A DNA stretch of 64,000 bases. It comes from Yersinia hibernica (lineage in GTDB: Bacteria > Pseudomonadota > Gammaproteobacteria > Enterobacterales > Enterobacteriaceae). Below the pieces are notes generated by a model that saw only the letters and a list, made by a program, of their open reading frames with translations, made no database searches and was not told the origin of the DNA. The position numbers were made by a program, and so were the translations under genes. Positions 46,361 to 57,151 of the stretch are shown here, piece by piece; within the stretch, counting starts at the first letter, position 1, and each line of letters opens with the position of its first letter. Where the stretch lies: the NCBI RefSeq assembly GCF_004124235.1, contig NZ_CP032487.1, forward strand, positions 930,001-994,000. Direction: 5' to 3'.

Positions 46361-46848
46361 TGCGAATTGGTCATGGTTTCGATGTGCATAAATTTGGTGA
46401 AAATGGCAGTGGCCCACTGATTATTGGTGGGGTGCGCATCCCTCACGAAAAGGGCTTGTTGGCACACTCAGATGGCGATGTTGCATTGCATGCTGCCACC
46501 GATGCATTACTGGGGGCCGCGGCACTGGGTGATATCGGCAAGCTATTCCCCGATACAGACCCAGCATTCAAAGGTGCGGATAGCCGCGCATTATTGCGTG
46601 AAGCATATCGCCGCATTCTGGCAAAAGGCTATCGGCTTGGGAACCTGGACATCACAATTATCGCCCAAGCGCCTAAAATGGCCCCCCATATTCCACAAAT
46701 GCGCGTTCATTTGGCAGAAGACCTACAATGTCATATGGATGATATCAACGTAAAAGCCACGACGACTGAACAGCTCGGTTTCACTGGCCGCGGTGAGGGT
46801 ATTGCATGTGAAGCCGTAGCGCTATTAATTAAAGTTGAACAGATTTAA
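46360..46848 (+). CDS. ispF: 2-C-methyl-D-erythritol 2,4-cyclodiphosphate synthase
   Basis: Fifth step of the MEP pathway. The 162 residues match the family; zinc ligands in [11 protein letters not shown], and the [18 protein letters not shown] and [17 protein letters not shown] motifs are intact. Coupled to ispD upstream; truD starts ten bases after its stop. Confidence 0.97.
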   Translation: MRIGHGFDVHKFGENGSGPLIIGGVRIPHEKGLLAHSDGDVALHAATDALLGAAALGDIGKLFPDTDPAFKGADSRALLREAYRRILAKGYRLGNLDITIIAQAPKMAPHIPQMRVHLAEDLQCHMDDINVKATTTEQLGFTGRGEGIACEAVALLIKVEQI

Positions 46849-46858
46849 GGCATAACTG

Positions 46859-47908
46859 ATGGATATGGACAATCTAACCTGGCTGCACGGCAAACCTAAG
46901 GCGAGTGGCATTTTAAAAGCCAATCCGGAAGACTTTGTGGTGGTCGAAGACTTGGGATTTGAGCCGGACGGTGAAGGCGAGCATCTCTTGGTTCGTATCC
47001 GCAAAAATGGCTGCAACACCCAATTTGTTGCAGATTATCTGGCGCGTTTCGCCAAAATTCACCCGCGGCTGGTGAGCTACGCGGGCTTGAAAGATCGCCA
47101 CGCGGTCACCGAACAGTGGTTCTGCTTACATTTACCCGGTAAAGAAGCGCCAGATCTTGCCACTTTCGCGTTAGAGGGCTGTGAAGTCCTCGAGTCCGTG
47201 CGCCAAAAAAGAAAACTGCGTATTGGTTCATTGAAGGGCAATGCTTTTACCTTGGTATTACGCCATATTACGGACAGTCAGGACGTAGATCAGCGACTGC
47301 AGCAGATAGCCACTCACGGCGTACCTAATTATTTTGGTAGCCAGCGATTTGGCCGTGGTGGCAATAATCTGGTGCAAGCGCGTTTGTGGGCGAATAATGA
47401 AATTCGAGTTAAAGAGCGTAGCAAACGCAGCTTTTACTTGTCCGCCAGTCGCAGTGCCATGTTCAATCTGATTAGCAGCTGCCGTTTAGCTCAACAGCTG
47501 GCGACGACGGTACTGGCAGGTGATGCATTGCAGCTATCTGGCCGTGGGAGCTGGTTTGTCGCTGAGTCTGATGAGTTAGTCGCGTTACAGCAGCGCCTTG
47601 ATGCCGGTGAATTGAATGTGACGGCTCCGTTGCCGGGTGATGGTGAACTGGGAACTCAGGCTGAGGCATTGGCTTTCGAACTGGCGTGTCTGGCAGATCA
47701 ATCTGAACTACTGGCACTGATTAAACGCGAACGTGTCGAGGGTGCGCGCCGGGCTATCTTACTCAAACCGCAAAATATGCAGTGGAACTGGTGGGATGAG
47801 GTCACTTTAGAACTCAGCTTCTGGTTACCTGCGGGCAGTTTTGCCACCAGTGTCGTGCGCGAAATCATAAATCAGGATAATGCTGATGCTGCGGATATTG
47901 CTGAGTAA
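46859..47908 (+). CDS. truD: tRNA pseudouridine(13) synthase
   Basis: Makes pseudouridine at position 13 of tRNA-Glu. The 349 residues contain the catalytic Asp in [15 protein letters not shown], the [18 protein letters not shown] segment and the inserted TRUD domain before the C-terminus. Its 3' end overlaps surE by 23-29 bases. Confidence 0.96.
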   Translation: MDMDNLTWLHGKPKASGILKANPEDFVVVEDLGFEPDGEGEHLLVRIRKNGCNTQFVADYLARFAKIHPRLVSYAGLKDRHAVTEQWFCLHLPGKEAPDLATFALEGCEVLESVRQKRKLRIGSLKGNAFTLVLRHITDSQDVDQRLQQIATHGVPNYFGSQRFGRGGNNLVQARLWANNEIRVKERSKRSFYLSASRSAMFNLISSCRLAQQLATTVLAGDALQLSGRGSWFVAESDELVALQQRLDAGELNVTAPLPGDGELGTQAEALAFELACLADQSELLALIKRERVEGARRAILLKPQNMQWNWWDEVTLELSFWLPAGSFATSVVREIINQDNADAADIAE

Positions 47909-48656
47909 CGATGATGGAATCACTGCGCCGGGCATACAGACGCTCGCTGCCGCATTACGGGAGTTTGCACTGGTGCACATTGTGGCACCGGATCGTAATC
48001 GTAGTGGCTCCTCTAATGCATTGACGCTTGACAGTGCTTTGCGCATTACCACCTTATCTAATGGCGATATTGCCGTACAGCAAGGAACCCCGACAGATTG
48101 CGTTTATCTGGGGGTTAATGCCCTAATGCGCCCTCGGCCAGACATTGTGGTGTCTGGCATCAATGCTGGCCCTAATCTGGGTGATGATGTTATCTACTCC
48201 GGCACGGTGGCGGCGGCCATGGAAGGGCGGCATTTGGGTTACCCGGCTTTGGCGGTTTCACTCAATGGGCATCAACATTATGCGACCGCCGCCGCCGTTA
48301 CTTGCCGTATACTGCGCGCTTTACAACATAAACCGTTGCGCACGGGCAAGATACTGAATATTAATGTACCTGATTTACCTTTATCTGAAATTAAAGGGAT
48401 TCGGGTAACACGTTGTGGTAGCCGCCATCCCGCAGAGCAGGTATTTTGTCAGCAAGACCCTCGAGGGCAAGATCTCTATTGGATTGGCCCTCCAGGAGAA
48501 AAATTTGATGTGGCGGAGGACACTGATTTTGCGGCGGTTGAGCAAGGTTATGTGTCGATCACGCCATTGCAGGTTGATTTAACGGCCTATGGGGCTCAAG
48601 ACGTAGTTGAAAACTGGTTAGCCAGCAATCAACATGAGGTTGACGGGGAATGGTAA
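47886..48656 (+). CDS. surE: 5'/3'-nucleotidase and exopolyphosphatase SurE
   Basis: Metal-dependent nucleotidase linked to stationary-phase survival. Metal ligands in LLSNDDGI and the [25 protein letters not shown] region are intact. ATG at 47886 ([10 protein letters not shown]) was preferred to the ATG at 47880, leaving 256 residues. Both overlap truD. The gene overlaps pcm by seven bases. Confidence 0.95.
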   Translation: MLRILLSNDDGITAPGIQTLAAALREFALVHIVAPDRNRSGSSNALTLDSALRITTLSNGDIAVQQGTPTDCVYLGVNALMRPRPDIVVSGINAGPNLGDDVIYSGTVAAAMEGRHLGYPALAVSLNGHQHYATAAAVTCRILRALQHKPLRTGKILNINVPDLPLSEIKGIRVTRCGSRHPAEQVFCQQDPRGQDLYWIGPPGEKFDVAEDTDFAAVEQGYVSITPLQVDLTAYGAQDVVENWLASNQHEVDGEW

Positions 48657-49276
48657 ATAAACGCATGCAAACATTGTTGATGCAGTTACGTCAGCAAGGT
48701 ATCCAGGACGAGCGCTTGTTACAAGCTATCGAAGCGGTGCCGCGCGAGCGTTTTGTTGATGAGGCATTGGCGCATAAGGCGTATGAGAACACTGCATTGC
48801 CGATAGGTTCCGGGCAAACTATTTCTCAGCCTTATATGGTGGCACGAATGACCGAGTTGCTGCAATTGACACCCACTTCGCGCGTATTAGAGATAGGCAC
48901 TGGGTCAGGATATCAGACTGCTATTTTGGCGCATTTGGTCGAACATGTATGCTCAGTCGAACGAATCAAAGGGCTACAGTGGCAGGCAAAACGCCGCCTG
49001 AAGCAGCTGGACCTGCATAATGTCTCCACCCGCCATGGTGATGGCTGGTTAGGTTGGGCATCGCGCGGGCCATTTGATGCGATCATTGTGACGGCTGCTC
49101 CACCAGAAATACCGCATGCTTTACTTGAGCAATTGGATGAGGGGGGGATATTGGTGCTGCCGGTAGGGGAACAGGCCCAGACCTTGAAATATGTGCAGCG
49201 CCGAAATCATGAGTTCCAGGTTGAAACGGTGGAAGCGGTGCGTTTTGTTCCTCTGGTTAAAGGGGAATTGGCGTAA
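48650..49276 (+). CDS. pcm: Protein-L-isoaspartate O-methyltransferase
   Basis: Repairs isoaspartyl residues in aged proteins using SAM. 208 residues equal the E. coli length. Motifs: [20 protein letters not shown]-binding [34 protein letters not shown]. Overlaps surE; an ERIC element lies between it and nlpD. Confidence 0.97.
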   Translation: MVNKRMQTLLMQLRQQGIQDERLLQAIEAVPRERFVDEALAHKAYENTALPIGSGQTISQPYMVARMTELLQLTPTSRVLEIGTGSGYQTAILAHLVEHVCSVERIKGLQWQAKRRLKQLDLHNVSTRHGDGWLGWASRGPFDAIIVTAAPPEIPHALLEQLDEGGILVLPVGEQAQTLKYVQRRNHEFQVETVEAVRFVPLVKGELA

Positions 49277-49286
49277 ATAAATACCT

Positions 49287-49414
49287 TGATACCCGGCATA
49301 TTTCAAGCTGCATCAGTGTTGGCTGCTTGCGTTCACCCCAGTCACTTACTCGTGTAAGCGCTAGGGGGTTTATTCAATCGCCGCCCTCCTGCAACTCGAA
49401 TTATTTGGGGTATA
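49287..49414. repeat. ERIC element (reverse orientation)
   Basis: About 128 bp in the opposite orientation to the copy at 1824: TACCCGGCATATTTCAAGCTGC, then GTTGGCTGCTTGCGTTCACC, CAGTCACTTACTCGTGTAAG, and GCAACTCGAATTATTTGGGG. Both outer arms and the central palindrome are well kept. The rest of the 298-bp pcm-nlpD gap, 49415-49574, shows no gene. Confidence 0.93.
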
Positions 49415-49574
49415 TTCAGTCTTAATCGTTGACTAAAGTCGAAGTGCAGTTTTCTTGTGCTAAAGATGAGACAAAAATCAGTAACATAATTGTATGGCAT
49501 GGCTGGGGCGCTATTGATAGCATGCGCGCATCTATATTGGATATATCGCTTAATATTGCTGTCATGGGGGAAGC

Positions 49575-50558
49575 ATGAGCACGGGAAGCCCAATGATTAC
49601 ATTACGCCGGGTTGCGGCATGTACGGTTATGAGTTTATGGTTGGTTGGTTGTAGTAATGATAATACCACATCAGCACCAATCAGCAGTGTTGGTGGCGAT
49701 CGTTCAGGCACGATGCTGAGCGGCTCGGACACCAATAGTTCGGGTGAGCGCATCGTTTATAACCGTAGTTACGACAATATTCCCAAAGGAAGCTACAGCG
49801 GTAATACTTATACCGTTAAACGTGGTGACACACTGTTTTATATTGCCTGGATAACGGGGAATGACTTCCGTGATCTGGCGGCAAAAAATAATATTGCCGA
49901 GCCTTATAGCCTGAATGTGGGGCAATCTATTCAGTTGGGCAATGGTTCTGGCGGCGGAATGTTAGCCGCGACGGACGCCACATCAGGTGGAATAACAAAA
50001 CCGCCTGCAAATATTCAGAACACAACTACAACGGTTGATTCTCAATCAACTAGCGGGTATTCTGAAAACTCGGGTAAACAGAATGTTGGCAAAATGTTGC
50101 CATCGGCAGGGGCAGTTGCTGCGACAACCGCACCTGTTACCGCGCCAAGCAGCCCTATCAGTGACCCTACCAGTAATGGTGGCCCAGTCAGTAGCTGGAA
50201 ATGGCCAACTGAAGGTAAAACGATCGATAGTTTCTCTGCTTCCGAAGGGGGCAACAAAGGGATTGATATCGCCGGTTCTCGCGGGCAACCCATCTTCGCC
50301 ACAGCAAATGGGCGAGTTGTGTATGCCGGGAACGCACTGCGTGGTTACGGTAATCTTATCATCATCAAACACAATGATGATTACCTGAGCGCCTATGCTC
50401 ACAACGATACAATGCTGGTCCGGGAACAAGAAGAAGTGAAGGCGGGTCAAAAAATAGCCACCATGGGTAGCACCGGAACCAGTTCAGTAAGATTGCACTT
50501 TGAAATTCGTTACAAGGGGAAATCCGTAAACCCGCTGCGTTACCTTCCGCAGCGATAG
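49575..50558 (+). CDS. nlpD: Septal lipoprotein NlpD, amidase activator
   Basis: Outer-membrane lipoprotein that activates AmiC at the division site. Lipobox LVGC near residue 26; a LysM domain ([17 protein letters not shown]...[10 protein letters not shown]), a low-complexity Ser/Thr linker, and a C-terminal LytM/M23 domain. The metal residues of active LytM enzymes are missing (NKGIDIAG in place of an H-containing motif; RLHFEIRY kept), as expected for a non-catalytic activator. 327 residues, shorter than E. coli 379 through the linker. Upstream of rpoS. Confidence 0.95.
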   Translation: MSTGSPMITLRRVAACTVMSLWLVGCSNDNTTSAPISSVGGDRSGTMLSGSDTNSSGERIVYNRSYDNIPKGSYSGNTYTVKRGDTLFYIAWITGNDFRDLAAKNNIAEPYSLNVGQSIQLGNGSGGGMLAATDATSGGITKPPANIQNTTTTVDSQSTSGYSENSGKQNVGKMLPSAGAVAATTAPVTAPSSPISDPTSNGGPVSSWKWPTEGKTIDSFSASEGGNKGIDIAGSRGQPIFATANGRVVYAGNALRGYGNLIIIKHNDDYLSAYAHNDTMLVREQEEVKAGQKIATMGSTGTSSVRLHFEIRYKGKSVNPLRYLPQR

Positions 50559-50612
50559 ATTGGGCAGAATACGCTGTATTCTGTTCGCCGGATTCACGGG
50601 TAGGAGCAGCAT

Positions 50613-51611
50613 ATGAGCCAAAATACGCTGAAAGTTAACGAGTTGCATGAAGATGCTGATTTTGATGAAAACAGTACGGAAACTGAAATTTTCGACGAAA
50701 AAGCATTAGTAGAAAATGAGCCTACTGAAAGCGAGTTAGCAGAAGATGAGCTGTTGGCGCAAGGCGTTACCCAGCGAGTGCTGGACGCGACGCAGCTCTA
50801 TCTTGGTGAGATTGGTTATTCGCCGTTGCTGACCGCGGAAGAAGAGGTTTATTTTGCCCGGCGTGCATTGCGCGGAGATGTGCCTTCACGTCGGCGTATG
50901 ATTGAAAGTAACTTGCGGCTGGTAGTGAAGATTGCCCGCCGTTACAGTAATCGCGGTTTAGCGCTGCTGGATTTGATTGAAGAGGGTAACCTTGGTCTGA
51001 TCCGCGCAGTGGAAAAGTTTGACCCTGAACGCGGTTTTCGTTTCTCCACTTATGCCACTTGGTGGATACGCCAGACCATTGAACGGGCGATAATGAACCA
51101 AACCCGTACTATTCGTCTGCCTATCCATATCGTCAAAGAATTAAACGTTTATTTGCGTACGGCACGAGAACTTTCTCATAAATTGGATCATGAACCGAGT
51201 GCGGAAGAGATTGCTGAGCAACTCGACAAACCGGTCGATGACGTGAGCCGTATGTTACGCCTTAACGAACGTATCACTTCTGTTGATACACCTTTAGGCG
51301 GCGATTCAGAGAAAGCCCTGCTAGATATTCTGTCTGACGAAAATGAAAACGGCCCAGAAGACACCACGCAAGATGACGATATGAAGCAAAGTATCGTGAA
51401 ATGGTTGTTCGAATTGAATGCTAAACAGCGTGAAGTTCTGGCCCGTCGATTTGGTCTGTTAGGATATGAAGCAGCAACGTTGGAAGATGTGGGCCGCGAG
51501 ATTGGTTTAACACGTGAACGTGTTCGCCAGATTCAGGTTGAAGGTCTGCGTCGTTTGCGGGAAATTCTGCAAGCTCAGGGCCTGAGTATTGAAGCATTGT
51601 TCCGCGAATAA
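50613..51611 (+). CDS. rpoS: RNA polymerase sigma factor RpoS
   Basis: Sigma-S, master regulator of stationary phase and general stress. The 332 residues carry region 1.2/2 ([62 protein letters not shown] in parts), region 2.4 [15 protein letters not shown], and region 4.2 [28 protein letters not shown] in parts. Intact, no frameshift. In relatives the main rpoS promoter lies inside nlpD. A strong terminator follows. Confidence 0.98.
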   Translation: MSQNTLKVNELHEDADFDENSTETEIFDEKALVENEPTESELAEDELLAQGVTQRVLDATQLYLGEIGYSPLLTAEEEVYFARRALRGDVPSRRRMIESNLRLVVKIARRYSNRGLALLDLIEEGNLGLIRAVEKFDPERGFRFSTYATWWIRQTIERAIMNQTRTIRLPIHIVKELNVYLRTARELSHKLDHEPSAEEIAEQLDKPVDDVSRMLRLNERITSVDTPLGGDSEKALLDILSDENENGPEDTTQDDDMKQSIVKWLFELNAKQREVLARRFGLLGYEAATLEDVGREIGLTRERVRQIQVEGLRRLREILQAQGLSIEALFRE

Positions 51612-51626
51612 ATATTGTCTGAAAAC

Positions 51627-51661
51627 AAAAAAACGGTGAACTAATGTTCACCGTTTTTTTA
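51627..51661. terminator. Bidirectional terminator between rpoS and mutS
   Basis: A-run, ACGGTGAAC, TAAT loop, GTTCACCGT, T-run: a perfect 9-bp stem extended by A/T pairs, serving convergent rpoS and mutS. Confidence 0.92.
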
Positions 51662-51698
51662 TGCCTAAAATTGTCAGTGGCTAATGGTTTTTGTCCGG

Positions 51699-54284
51699 TT
51701 ACACCATATTCTTCAGGCGATAAATCCACTCCAGTGCCTGGCGTGGTGACAGTGAGTCTGGATCCAGCGCTTCTAAGGCTTCGACTGCAGGTGATACTTC
51801 TTCATTGAGCAATGTCAGTTGCGAGCCATCAATCTTGCTTGCCGCGGCATTATTAGACAAAGATTCCAGCTCTTTCAGCTTTTGCCGCGCGCGCTTAATC
51901 ACTTCCCGCGGTACACCGGCCAGAGCGGCTACCGCCAGACCATAACTTTTACTGGCCGCGCCATCTTGTACACTGTGCATAAAGGCGATGGTTTCGCCAT
52001 GTTCCAGTGCATCAAGGTGAACATTAACCACACCCTCCATTTTTTCCGGTAGGGTTGTTAGCTCAAAGTAGTGGGTTGCAAATAGCGTCATGGCTTTGAT
52101 ACGGCTGGCCAGATTTTCAGCGCAGGCCCAAGCCAATGATAAACCATCATAAGTTGAGGTGCCGCGACCAATTTCATCCATTAACACCAAACTTTGCTCG
52201 GTAGCATTATGCAAAATATTAGCAGTTTCAGTCATTTCGACCATAAAGGTGGAACGACCTGATGCTAAATCATCAGCAGCACCGACTCGGGTGAAAATAC
52301 GATCAACCGGCCCGATAGTGGCTTGATCCGCAGGAACATAACTTCCCATATGAGCCAGTAAGACGATCAATGCCGTTTGGCGCATATAAGTGCTTTTACC
52401 GCCCATATTGGGGCCAGTAATGATAAGCATGCGCCGCTGAGGTGATAATGTCAGCGGGTTAGAAATAAATGGCTCGCTGAGCACCTGCTCCACCACCGGA
52501 TGACGACCACCGGTAATTTTTATCCCCGCTTTGTCACTCAGAACAGGGCAGTTATAGTTAAGTGTTTCTGCTCTTTCGGCCAAGTTCGCCAACACATCGA
52601 GTTCAGCCAGCGCATTGGCACTGATTTGCAATGCAGAGAGATGCGGTAACAGTAAATCGAAAATTTCTTCGTACAGCCCTTTTTCAATCGCCAGCGCTTT
52701 TCCCTTAGACGTCAGAACCTTATCTTCATACTCTTTCAGTTCTGGAATAATATAACGCTCGGCATTTTTTAGGGTTTGTCGGCGGACATAATGAATAGGT
52801 ACCAGATGGCTTTGGCCACGGCTAACTTGGATGTAATAGCCATGGACACCATTAAAACCGACTTTTAGTGTATCCAGCCCCAACTTTTCGCGTTCACGAA
52901 TTTCCAAACGATCAAGATAATCGGTTGCGCCGTCAGCCAGTGCCCGCCATTCGTCTAATTCTGCATTATATCCTGGGGCGATGACGCCGCCATCACGCAC
53001 TAATACTGGCGGAGTTTCGACGATGGCGCGTTCCAGTAGGTCTTGTAACTCATCAAACTGGCCGACTTGTGAGCATAAATTTTGCACATGGGGAACATTC
53101 ACCGGTTGCAATAAGCGGTGAATCTCTGGCAATTGTTGAAAAGCATGGCGCATTCTTGCCAGATCTCTTGGGCGAGCCGTCCGCAGAGCCAGGCGTGCCA
53201 GAATACGTTCTAAATCCCCGACCTGGCGCAACGGCGTTTGCAGTTCAGCCGTAATATCTTGCAGACCACCAATGGCTTGCTGGCGATCAGTCAACATTTT
53301 AAGGTCACGAATGGGGGCATGTAGCCAGCGTTTTAGCATGCGGCTGCCCATCGCGGTCACACTGCAATCAAGAATCGCAGCCAGTGTGTTCTCCGTCCCC
53401 CCTGACAAGTTTTGGGTCAGTTCGAGATTCCGACGGGTCGCGGCATCCATAACAATGCCGTCTTGCTGGCGCTCCATGGTCAAGCCACGGATATGGGGCA
53501 GTGAAGTTCGTTGGGTATCTTTGACATATTGCAGCAAGCAGCCGGCAGCCCGCAGTGCCTGATGCGCATGTTCAACACCAAAACCGATTAAATCTCGAGT
53601 GCCGAATTGCAGATTGAGCTGCTGCTTGGCGGTTTCCAGCTCAAACTCCCATAATGGGCGGCGGCGTAAGCCATGTCGCGGTTCGATTAACGACATTTGC
53701 TCGAAGTTTTCTGGATAAAGTAACTCTGCTGGATTGGTTCGTTGCAGCTCGGCCGCCATGGTTTCAAGGTCTGCGGGTTCTGCAACCCTAAAGCGCCCTG
53801 AACTGATATCCAGTGTTGCATAACCAAACCCACGAGCATCCTGCCAAATAGCTGCCAGCAGATTATCCTGCCGTTCTTGCAGCAAAGCCTCATCGCTCAC
53901 CGTGCCAGGGGTGACAATGCGCACCACTTTGCGCTCAACAGGCCCTTTACTGGTGGCAGGATCACCGATTTGTTCGCAGATAGCTGCTGACTCACCCAAT
54001 TGAACCAGTTTTGCCAGATAGTTTTCTATCGAATGATAGGGAACCCCGGCCATCGGAATCGGTTCACCGGCAGAAGCACCGCGTTTCGTCAGTGAGATAT
54101 CCAGTAACTGTGATGCGCGTTTGGCATCATCGTAGAACAGCTCATAGAAATCTCCCATCCGATAAAACAGGAGGATTTCAGGGTGTTGGGCTTTGAGCCG
54201 AAGATACTGCTGCATCATCGGCGTGTGATTTTCCGTGCCTTTAATTATAACATTTTTGTCGTTGATTTTACTGTGTTTTTCCAT
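51699..54284 (-). CDS. mutS: DNA mismatch repair ATPase MutS
   Basis: Mismatch-recognition protein that works with MutL and MutH. The 861 residues are full length. Mismatch-binding [11 protein letters not shown] near the N-terminus, Walker [10 protein letters not shown] near residue 620-630, and [23 protein letters not shown] and the C-terminal [12 protein letters not shown] are intact. The first 17 or so residues ([17 protein letters not shown]) differ from the short E. coli leader, and a shorter start is not excluded. The accessory island begins just beyond its 5' end. Confidence 0.97.
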   Translation of the reverse strand: MEKHSKINDKNVIIKGTENHTPMMQQYLRLKAQHPEILLFYRMGDFYELFYDDAKRASQLLDISLTKRGASAGEPIPMAGVPYHSIENYLAKLVQLGESAAICEQIGDPATSKGPVERKVVRIVTPGTVSDEALLQERQDNLLAAIWQDARGFGYATLDISSGRFRVAEPADLETMAAELQRTNPAELLYPENFEQMSLIEPRHGLRRRPLWEFELETAKQQLNLQFGTRDLIGFGVEHAHQALRAAGCLLQYVKDTQRTSLPHIRGLTMERQQDGIVMDAATRRNLELTQNLSGGTENTLAAILDCSVTAMGSRMLKRWLHAPIRDLKMLTDRQQAIGGLQDITAELQTPLRQVGDLERILARLALRTARPRDLARMRHAFQQLPEIHRLLQPVNVPHVQNLCSQVGQFDELQDLLERAIVETPPVLVRDGGVIAPGYNAELDEWRALADGATDYLDRLEIREREKLGLDTLKVGFNGVHGYYIQVSRGQSHLVPIHYVRRQTLKNAERYIIPELKEYEDKVLTSKGKALAIEKGLYEEIFDLLLPHLSALQISANALAELDVLANLAERAETLNYNCPVLSDKAGIKITGGRHPVVEQVLSEPFISNPLTLSPQRRMLIITGPNMGGKSTYMRQTALIVLLAHMGSYVPADQATIGPVDRIFTRVGAADDLASGRSTFMVEMTETANILHNATEQSLVLMDEIGRGTSTYDGLSLAWACAENLASRIKAMTLFATHYFELTTLPEKMEGVVNVHLDALEHGETIAFMHSVQDGAASKSYGLAVAALAGVPREVIKRARQKLKELESLSNNAAASKIDGSQLTLLNEEVSPAVEALEALDPDSLSPRQALEWIYRLKNMV

Positions 54285-54300
54285 TTTAGAAAACTCTGGA

Positions 54301-54334
54301 GTGAGTGTGTTTTAGTATACATAAACACACTCAC
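54301..54334. other. 34-bp perfect palindrome between mutS and the integrase
   Basis: GTGAGTGTGTTT and AAACACACTCAC form a perfect 12-bp inverted repeat around a 10-base spacer, followed by TGTATACTATATGTATA at 54345-54361. It lies between two divergent genes, so it is not a terminator for either. Operator or attachment-site role possible. Confidence 0.5.
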
Positions 54335-54409
54335 TGCGAAAAAATGTATACTATATGTATATCAGCTACTCTTGCTGCTGAACAAAAAAAGAACTGGTAT
54401 ACAAATCAT

Positions 54410-54830
54410 ATGAAAATCAATCTAAATCAACAGCTTGTGGCTAAGACATTATCTATTGATTATAAGCCGAGGATCTTACCTGACGGCCAATTGATCTTTG
54501 AACTTAACGAAGACCGTAAACCGTACTTTATCACAGATGCTCATCGTGACGCGCCAGTCGGATTTGGTATAAAGGTTTCAACCAACAAGAAGGTGTATTA
54601 TATCCAGAGAAGGGTTTCTGACTCGGATTCTGGTATGCAAGTGATTAGAGCTACCCTTGGAAGCGTTAGCGACTTTGATAACATCGCACAAGCCCGCGAT
54701 GAGGCCCGTCGTTATGTTCAACAGATGAAACAGACGAAGCGCAATCCAAATAAAGTCAAACGAGAAACACATGCTTCAGAACTAATGATAAAAGAGATCT
54801 TTGAGCAATATAGAAGGCATTTAACTACCC
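54410..54830 (+). pseudogene. Tyrosine integrase, N-terminal fragment truncated by IS
   Basis: About 140 residues of a site-specific recombinase: an arm-type DNA-binding region (DARRYV-like helix after NIAQARDEARRYVQQMKQ) and the start of the core-binding domain. No catalytic R-H-R-Y residues are present. The open frame runs on to 54898, but bases from 54831 belong to an IS1-family element, whose left repeat supplies the last codons. Nothing right of the IS (55616 on) continues the gene, so the 3' part is deleted. It probably once mobilised the island. Confidence 0.7.
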
Positions 54831-54890
54831 GGTCAAGTATTCAATGTGTTGATCATGCGGTAGAATCACTCTTTTTGAAGTGTGCATCTG

Positions 54891-55166
54891 ATGGCTAAAG
54901 TTGACGTAAAATGCCCGTTTTGTGAGCAAATCGAATCTGTTAAAAAGCATGGCCTGGGTAAGGCCAAACTTCAGCGCTATCGGTGCCAGTCGTGCTGCCG
55001 TACTTTCCAGCTCGATTATGCTTATCGCGCCTGCCAACCCGGCATGAAATCACAAATTGTCGACCTTGCAATGAACAATGCCGGTATTCGAGACACTGCC
55101 CGAGCTTTACATATCAGCATTAATGCCGTTGTGCGCACACTAAAAAACTCTCGCCGAGAGTTGTAA
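54891..55166 (+). CDS. insA: IS1-family InsA protein (copy A)
   Basis: 91-residue DNA-binding repressor/targeting protein. N-terminal zinc-finger cysteines (CPFCEQ and CQSCCRTFQ), then a helix-turn-helix (IRDTARALHISINAVVRTL). ATG at 54891 lies 60 bases inside the left end, matching IS1 layout. The frame ends soon after the AAAAAAC slip site at 55142-55148. Confidence 0.88.
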   Translation: MAKVDVKCPFCEQIESVKKHGLGKAKLQRYRCQSCCRTFQLDYAYRACQPGMKSQIVDLAMNNAGIRDTARALHISINAVVRTLKNSRREL

Positions 55167-55588
55167 CCACGCTTCCTCTGGATAACCTGCAAATTCAGCT
55201 TATCTGTGAAGTTGATGAAATGTGGTCGTTTGTTGGCAATAAAAAGCGTCAGCGTTGGCTGTGGTATGCATGGGAGCCTCGTCTCAAACGTATTGTTGCT
55301 CATGCTTTTGGGCGCAGGAGCAAAATGACGCAGTGCAAATTACTGGGTTTACTGTCGGGCTTCAGAGTCGCCTTCTGGTGTACAGACAACTTCAGTGCTT
55401 ATGAGATGTTACCGGCTACAAAAGACATCACAGGTAAGCTTTACACCCAGCGGATTGAACGCAAAAACCTGAATCTTCGTAACCGGTTAAAACGACTGAA
55501 TCGCAAAACGCTTGGGTACTCAAAATCGGCAGAAATGCATGACAAGATAATCGGCACGTTCATTGAGCGTGAGCATTACCTGCAATGA
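54891..55588 (+). CDS. insB: IS1-family InsAB' transposase via -1 frameshift (copy A)
   Basis: A -1 slip on A6C at 55142-55148 joins InsA to the frame that encodes the DDE catalytic part: CEVDEMWSFVG (first Asp), CTDNFSAYEM (second Asp) and QRIERKNLNLRNRLKRL (Glu), ending IEREHYLQ. No stop interrupts it, so this copy may be active. Identity with copy B looks only moderate, so they are different IS1-type elements. Confidence 0.82.
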
Positions 55589-55615
55589 CCCTATCTACAC
55601 ATTGAATACGTGACC

Positions 55616-56190
55616 CAGTTTTATCAACAATATTGTGGTGTTAGGTGTAACGGCCTGATGCCACGAAGATGACAGTAGTATCAGATAAAAGGCGCCTTTT
55701 TCTGTTTTGGATAAAAGAAAATCGTGTAGACGAGGTATAACCATACAATCATAGTGGAATATTGTGTCAATTAATCAAGAACAATAAAAAGATGTCGAAA
55801 CACTAATTGAAAACAGAGCTTGACCAGATTAATTAAAATGATATTTATCACAAATATTTTTATGCGAGATATTGCGGCTGGGATATTTTAATTAATATTA
55901 TTATGTAGTTAGCGTTTACTTCCCTCCTATTAACAAGATTAATCTTGCCTTTCCCGAGACTTTGTAGAATAAATAATAAGAAAACTATCAACTATAATCT
56001 CAACCACAACATCCTGATTCTGTGAATTTTATCCAGGCCGCACACGCGGGATCTCTCATTAATATAGACAAGAAACATCTGAAAATAATAAGCGTTACTT
56101 AATAATCGACTACTTTTCATAGTCACTTTTCATTATTCGCTATAGTGACTACACAAAGATGTATCAAAAATAATATTTGAGGAGATAAGA
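55616..56190. other. AT-rich gap ahead of the carbonic anhydrase
   Basis: 575 bp with no credible gene and lower GC than the core. Contains a short AAAAGGCGCCTTTT palindrome near 55687 and an 8-bp inverted repeat TAGTCACT (56120-56127) / AGTGACTA (56144-56151), 40 bp before the carbonic anhydrase ATG, a possible operator. Ribosome site GAGGAG at about 56178-56183. Confidence 0.5.
56120..56151. promoter_or_regulatory. Inverted repeat upstream of carbonic anhydrase
   Basis: TAGTCACT, 16-base spacer, AGTGACTA, a perfect 8+8 dyad 40 bp before the start codon. The half-site spacing of about two helical turns suits a dimeric regulator. Inferred only. Confidence 0.35.
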
Positions 56191-56946
56191 ATGTCAGAAT
56201 CCCCAATCAGTCAAACAGATAGCAAACATTCCAAACAACGTCGTGCCTTATTAAAAGGTGCAGTCGGCATGTCTGTACTGGGTATCGCCAGCGGGTTAAC
56301 TTTAGCCGTGCCTGGGATATCTTATGCGGCAGCATTAACGCGTGAGGAACGCGATAAACTCACGCCGGATCAAATTATTGCCGGAATGAAGGAAGGTAAC
56401 GTTCGTTTTAGAAGTGGCAAGATTCAACAACATGACTATTTGGCGCAAAAACGTGCCAGTGCTGAAGGTCAATTTCCGGCTGCAGTCATTTTAAGTTGTA
56501 TTGATTCACGTGCACCGGCTGAGATTATTTTTGATACTGGGATTGGTGAAACATTTAATGCCCGCGTTGCCGGTAATGTTTCCAATAACGATTTACTCGG
56601 TAGCATGGAGTTTGCCTGTGCCGCGGCGGGAGCAAAAGTTGTACTGGTGATGGGGCATACTGCGTGTGGCGCAGTACGTGGGGCTATCGATGGTGTAGAG
56701 CTTGGTCATTTGACTGGGCTGTTGAACCAAATTAAACCTGCTATTGCTAAGACTGAATTTAGCGGTGAAAGAACCGGCAAAAACGCTGAGTTTGTTGATG
56801 CTGTCGCTAAAAGTAATGTGCTGCATACCATCAATGAAATACGCAAACAAAGTGAGATCCTTAGCGGATTAGAGAAAGAAGGGAAAATTAAAATCGTTGG
56901 CGCTATGTACAACCTCAATGGCGGTGCGGTTGAGTTTGTGAGCTAA
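56191..56946 (+). CDS. Exported beta-class carbonic anhydrase with twin-arginine leader
   Basis: Interconverts CO2 and bicarbonate. The 251 residues start with a Tat-type leader (KQRRALLKGAVG, then a hydrophobic stretch to about VPGISYAA), so it should act in the periplasm. Zinc-site motifs are complete: CIDSRAPAE (Cys, Asp, Arg) and MGHTACGAVRG (His, Cys). GDL-type N-terminal residues EGNVRFRSGK also fit beta-CA. The gene ends next to a 15-bp tandem repeat and a terminator. A periplasmic CA beside a glutamate transporter could aid pH or CO2 adaptation; that link is inference. Confidence 0.88.
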   Translation: MSESPISQTDSKHSKQRRALLKGAVGMSVLGIASGLTLAVPGISYAAALTREERDKLTPDQIIAGMKEGNVRFRSGKIQQHDYLAQKRASAEGQFPAAVILSCIDSRAPAEIIFDTGIGETFNARVAGNVSNNDLLGSMEFACAAAGAKVVLVMGHTACGAVRGAIDGVELGHLTGLLNQIKPAIAKTEFSGERTGKNAEFVDAVAKSNVLHTINEIRKQSEILSGLEKEGKIKIVGAMYNLNGGAVEFVS

Positions 56947-57030
56947 TTGTTTGTGAGATGATTGTTTGTGAGATGATTGTTTGTGAGATGATTGTTTGTG
57001 AAATAATTGCTTGTAAAGTAATTGTTTGTC
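56946..57030 (+). repeat. 15-bp tandem repeat, about 5.7 copies
   Basis: ATTGTTTGTGAGATG is repeated at 56946, 56961, 56976, 56991 (last four bases changed), 57006 (diverged) and partly at 57021. It begins on the final base of the carbonic anhydrase stop codon; the last sense codons (TTTGTGAGC) look like the seed unit. Confidence 0.9.
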
Positions 57031-57062
57031 AGCGTCGAGTGTAATAACTCGACGCTTATTAT
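57031..57062 (+). terminator. Terminator of the carbonic anhydrase gene
   Basis: GCGTCGAGT and ACTCGACGC form a perfect 9-bp stem with a short AT loop, followed by TTATTATTAAT. It comes right after the tandem repeat. Confidence 0.75.
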
Positions 57063-57151
57063 TAATGAGTCACGTTTAAACGCGATAATGTTTATTGATA
57101 AAGCTATGCCATGAATATGTTTCCTATCCCTAGGATTTCAGGAGCCTCACG

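Larger units (their letters stand above)
54831..55615 (+). mobile_element. IS1-family insertion sequence (copy A)
   Basis: 785 bp bounded by near-perfect inverted repeats: GGTCAAGTATTCAATGTGTT at the left and the complement of ACACATTGAATACGTGACC at the right (21 of 23 positions match by eye). Contains insA and insB' with a canonical IS1 frameshift site. No target duplication: the left flank AACTACCC differs from the right flank CAGTTTTA, indicating a deletion or rearrangement next to the element. Confidence 0.88.
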
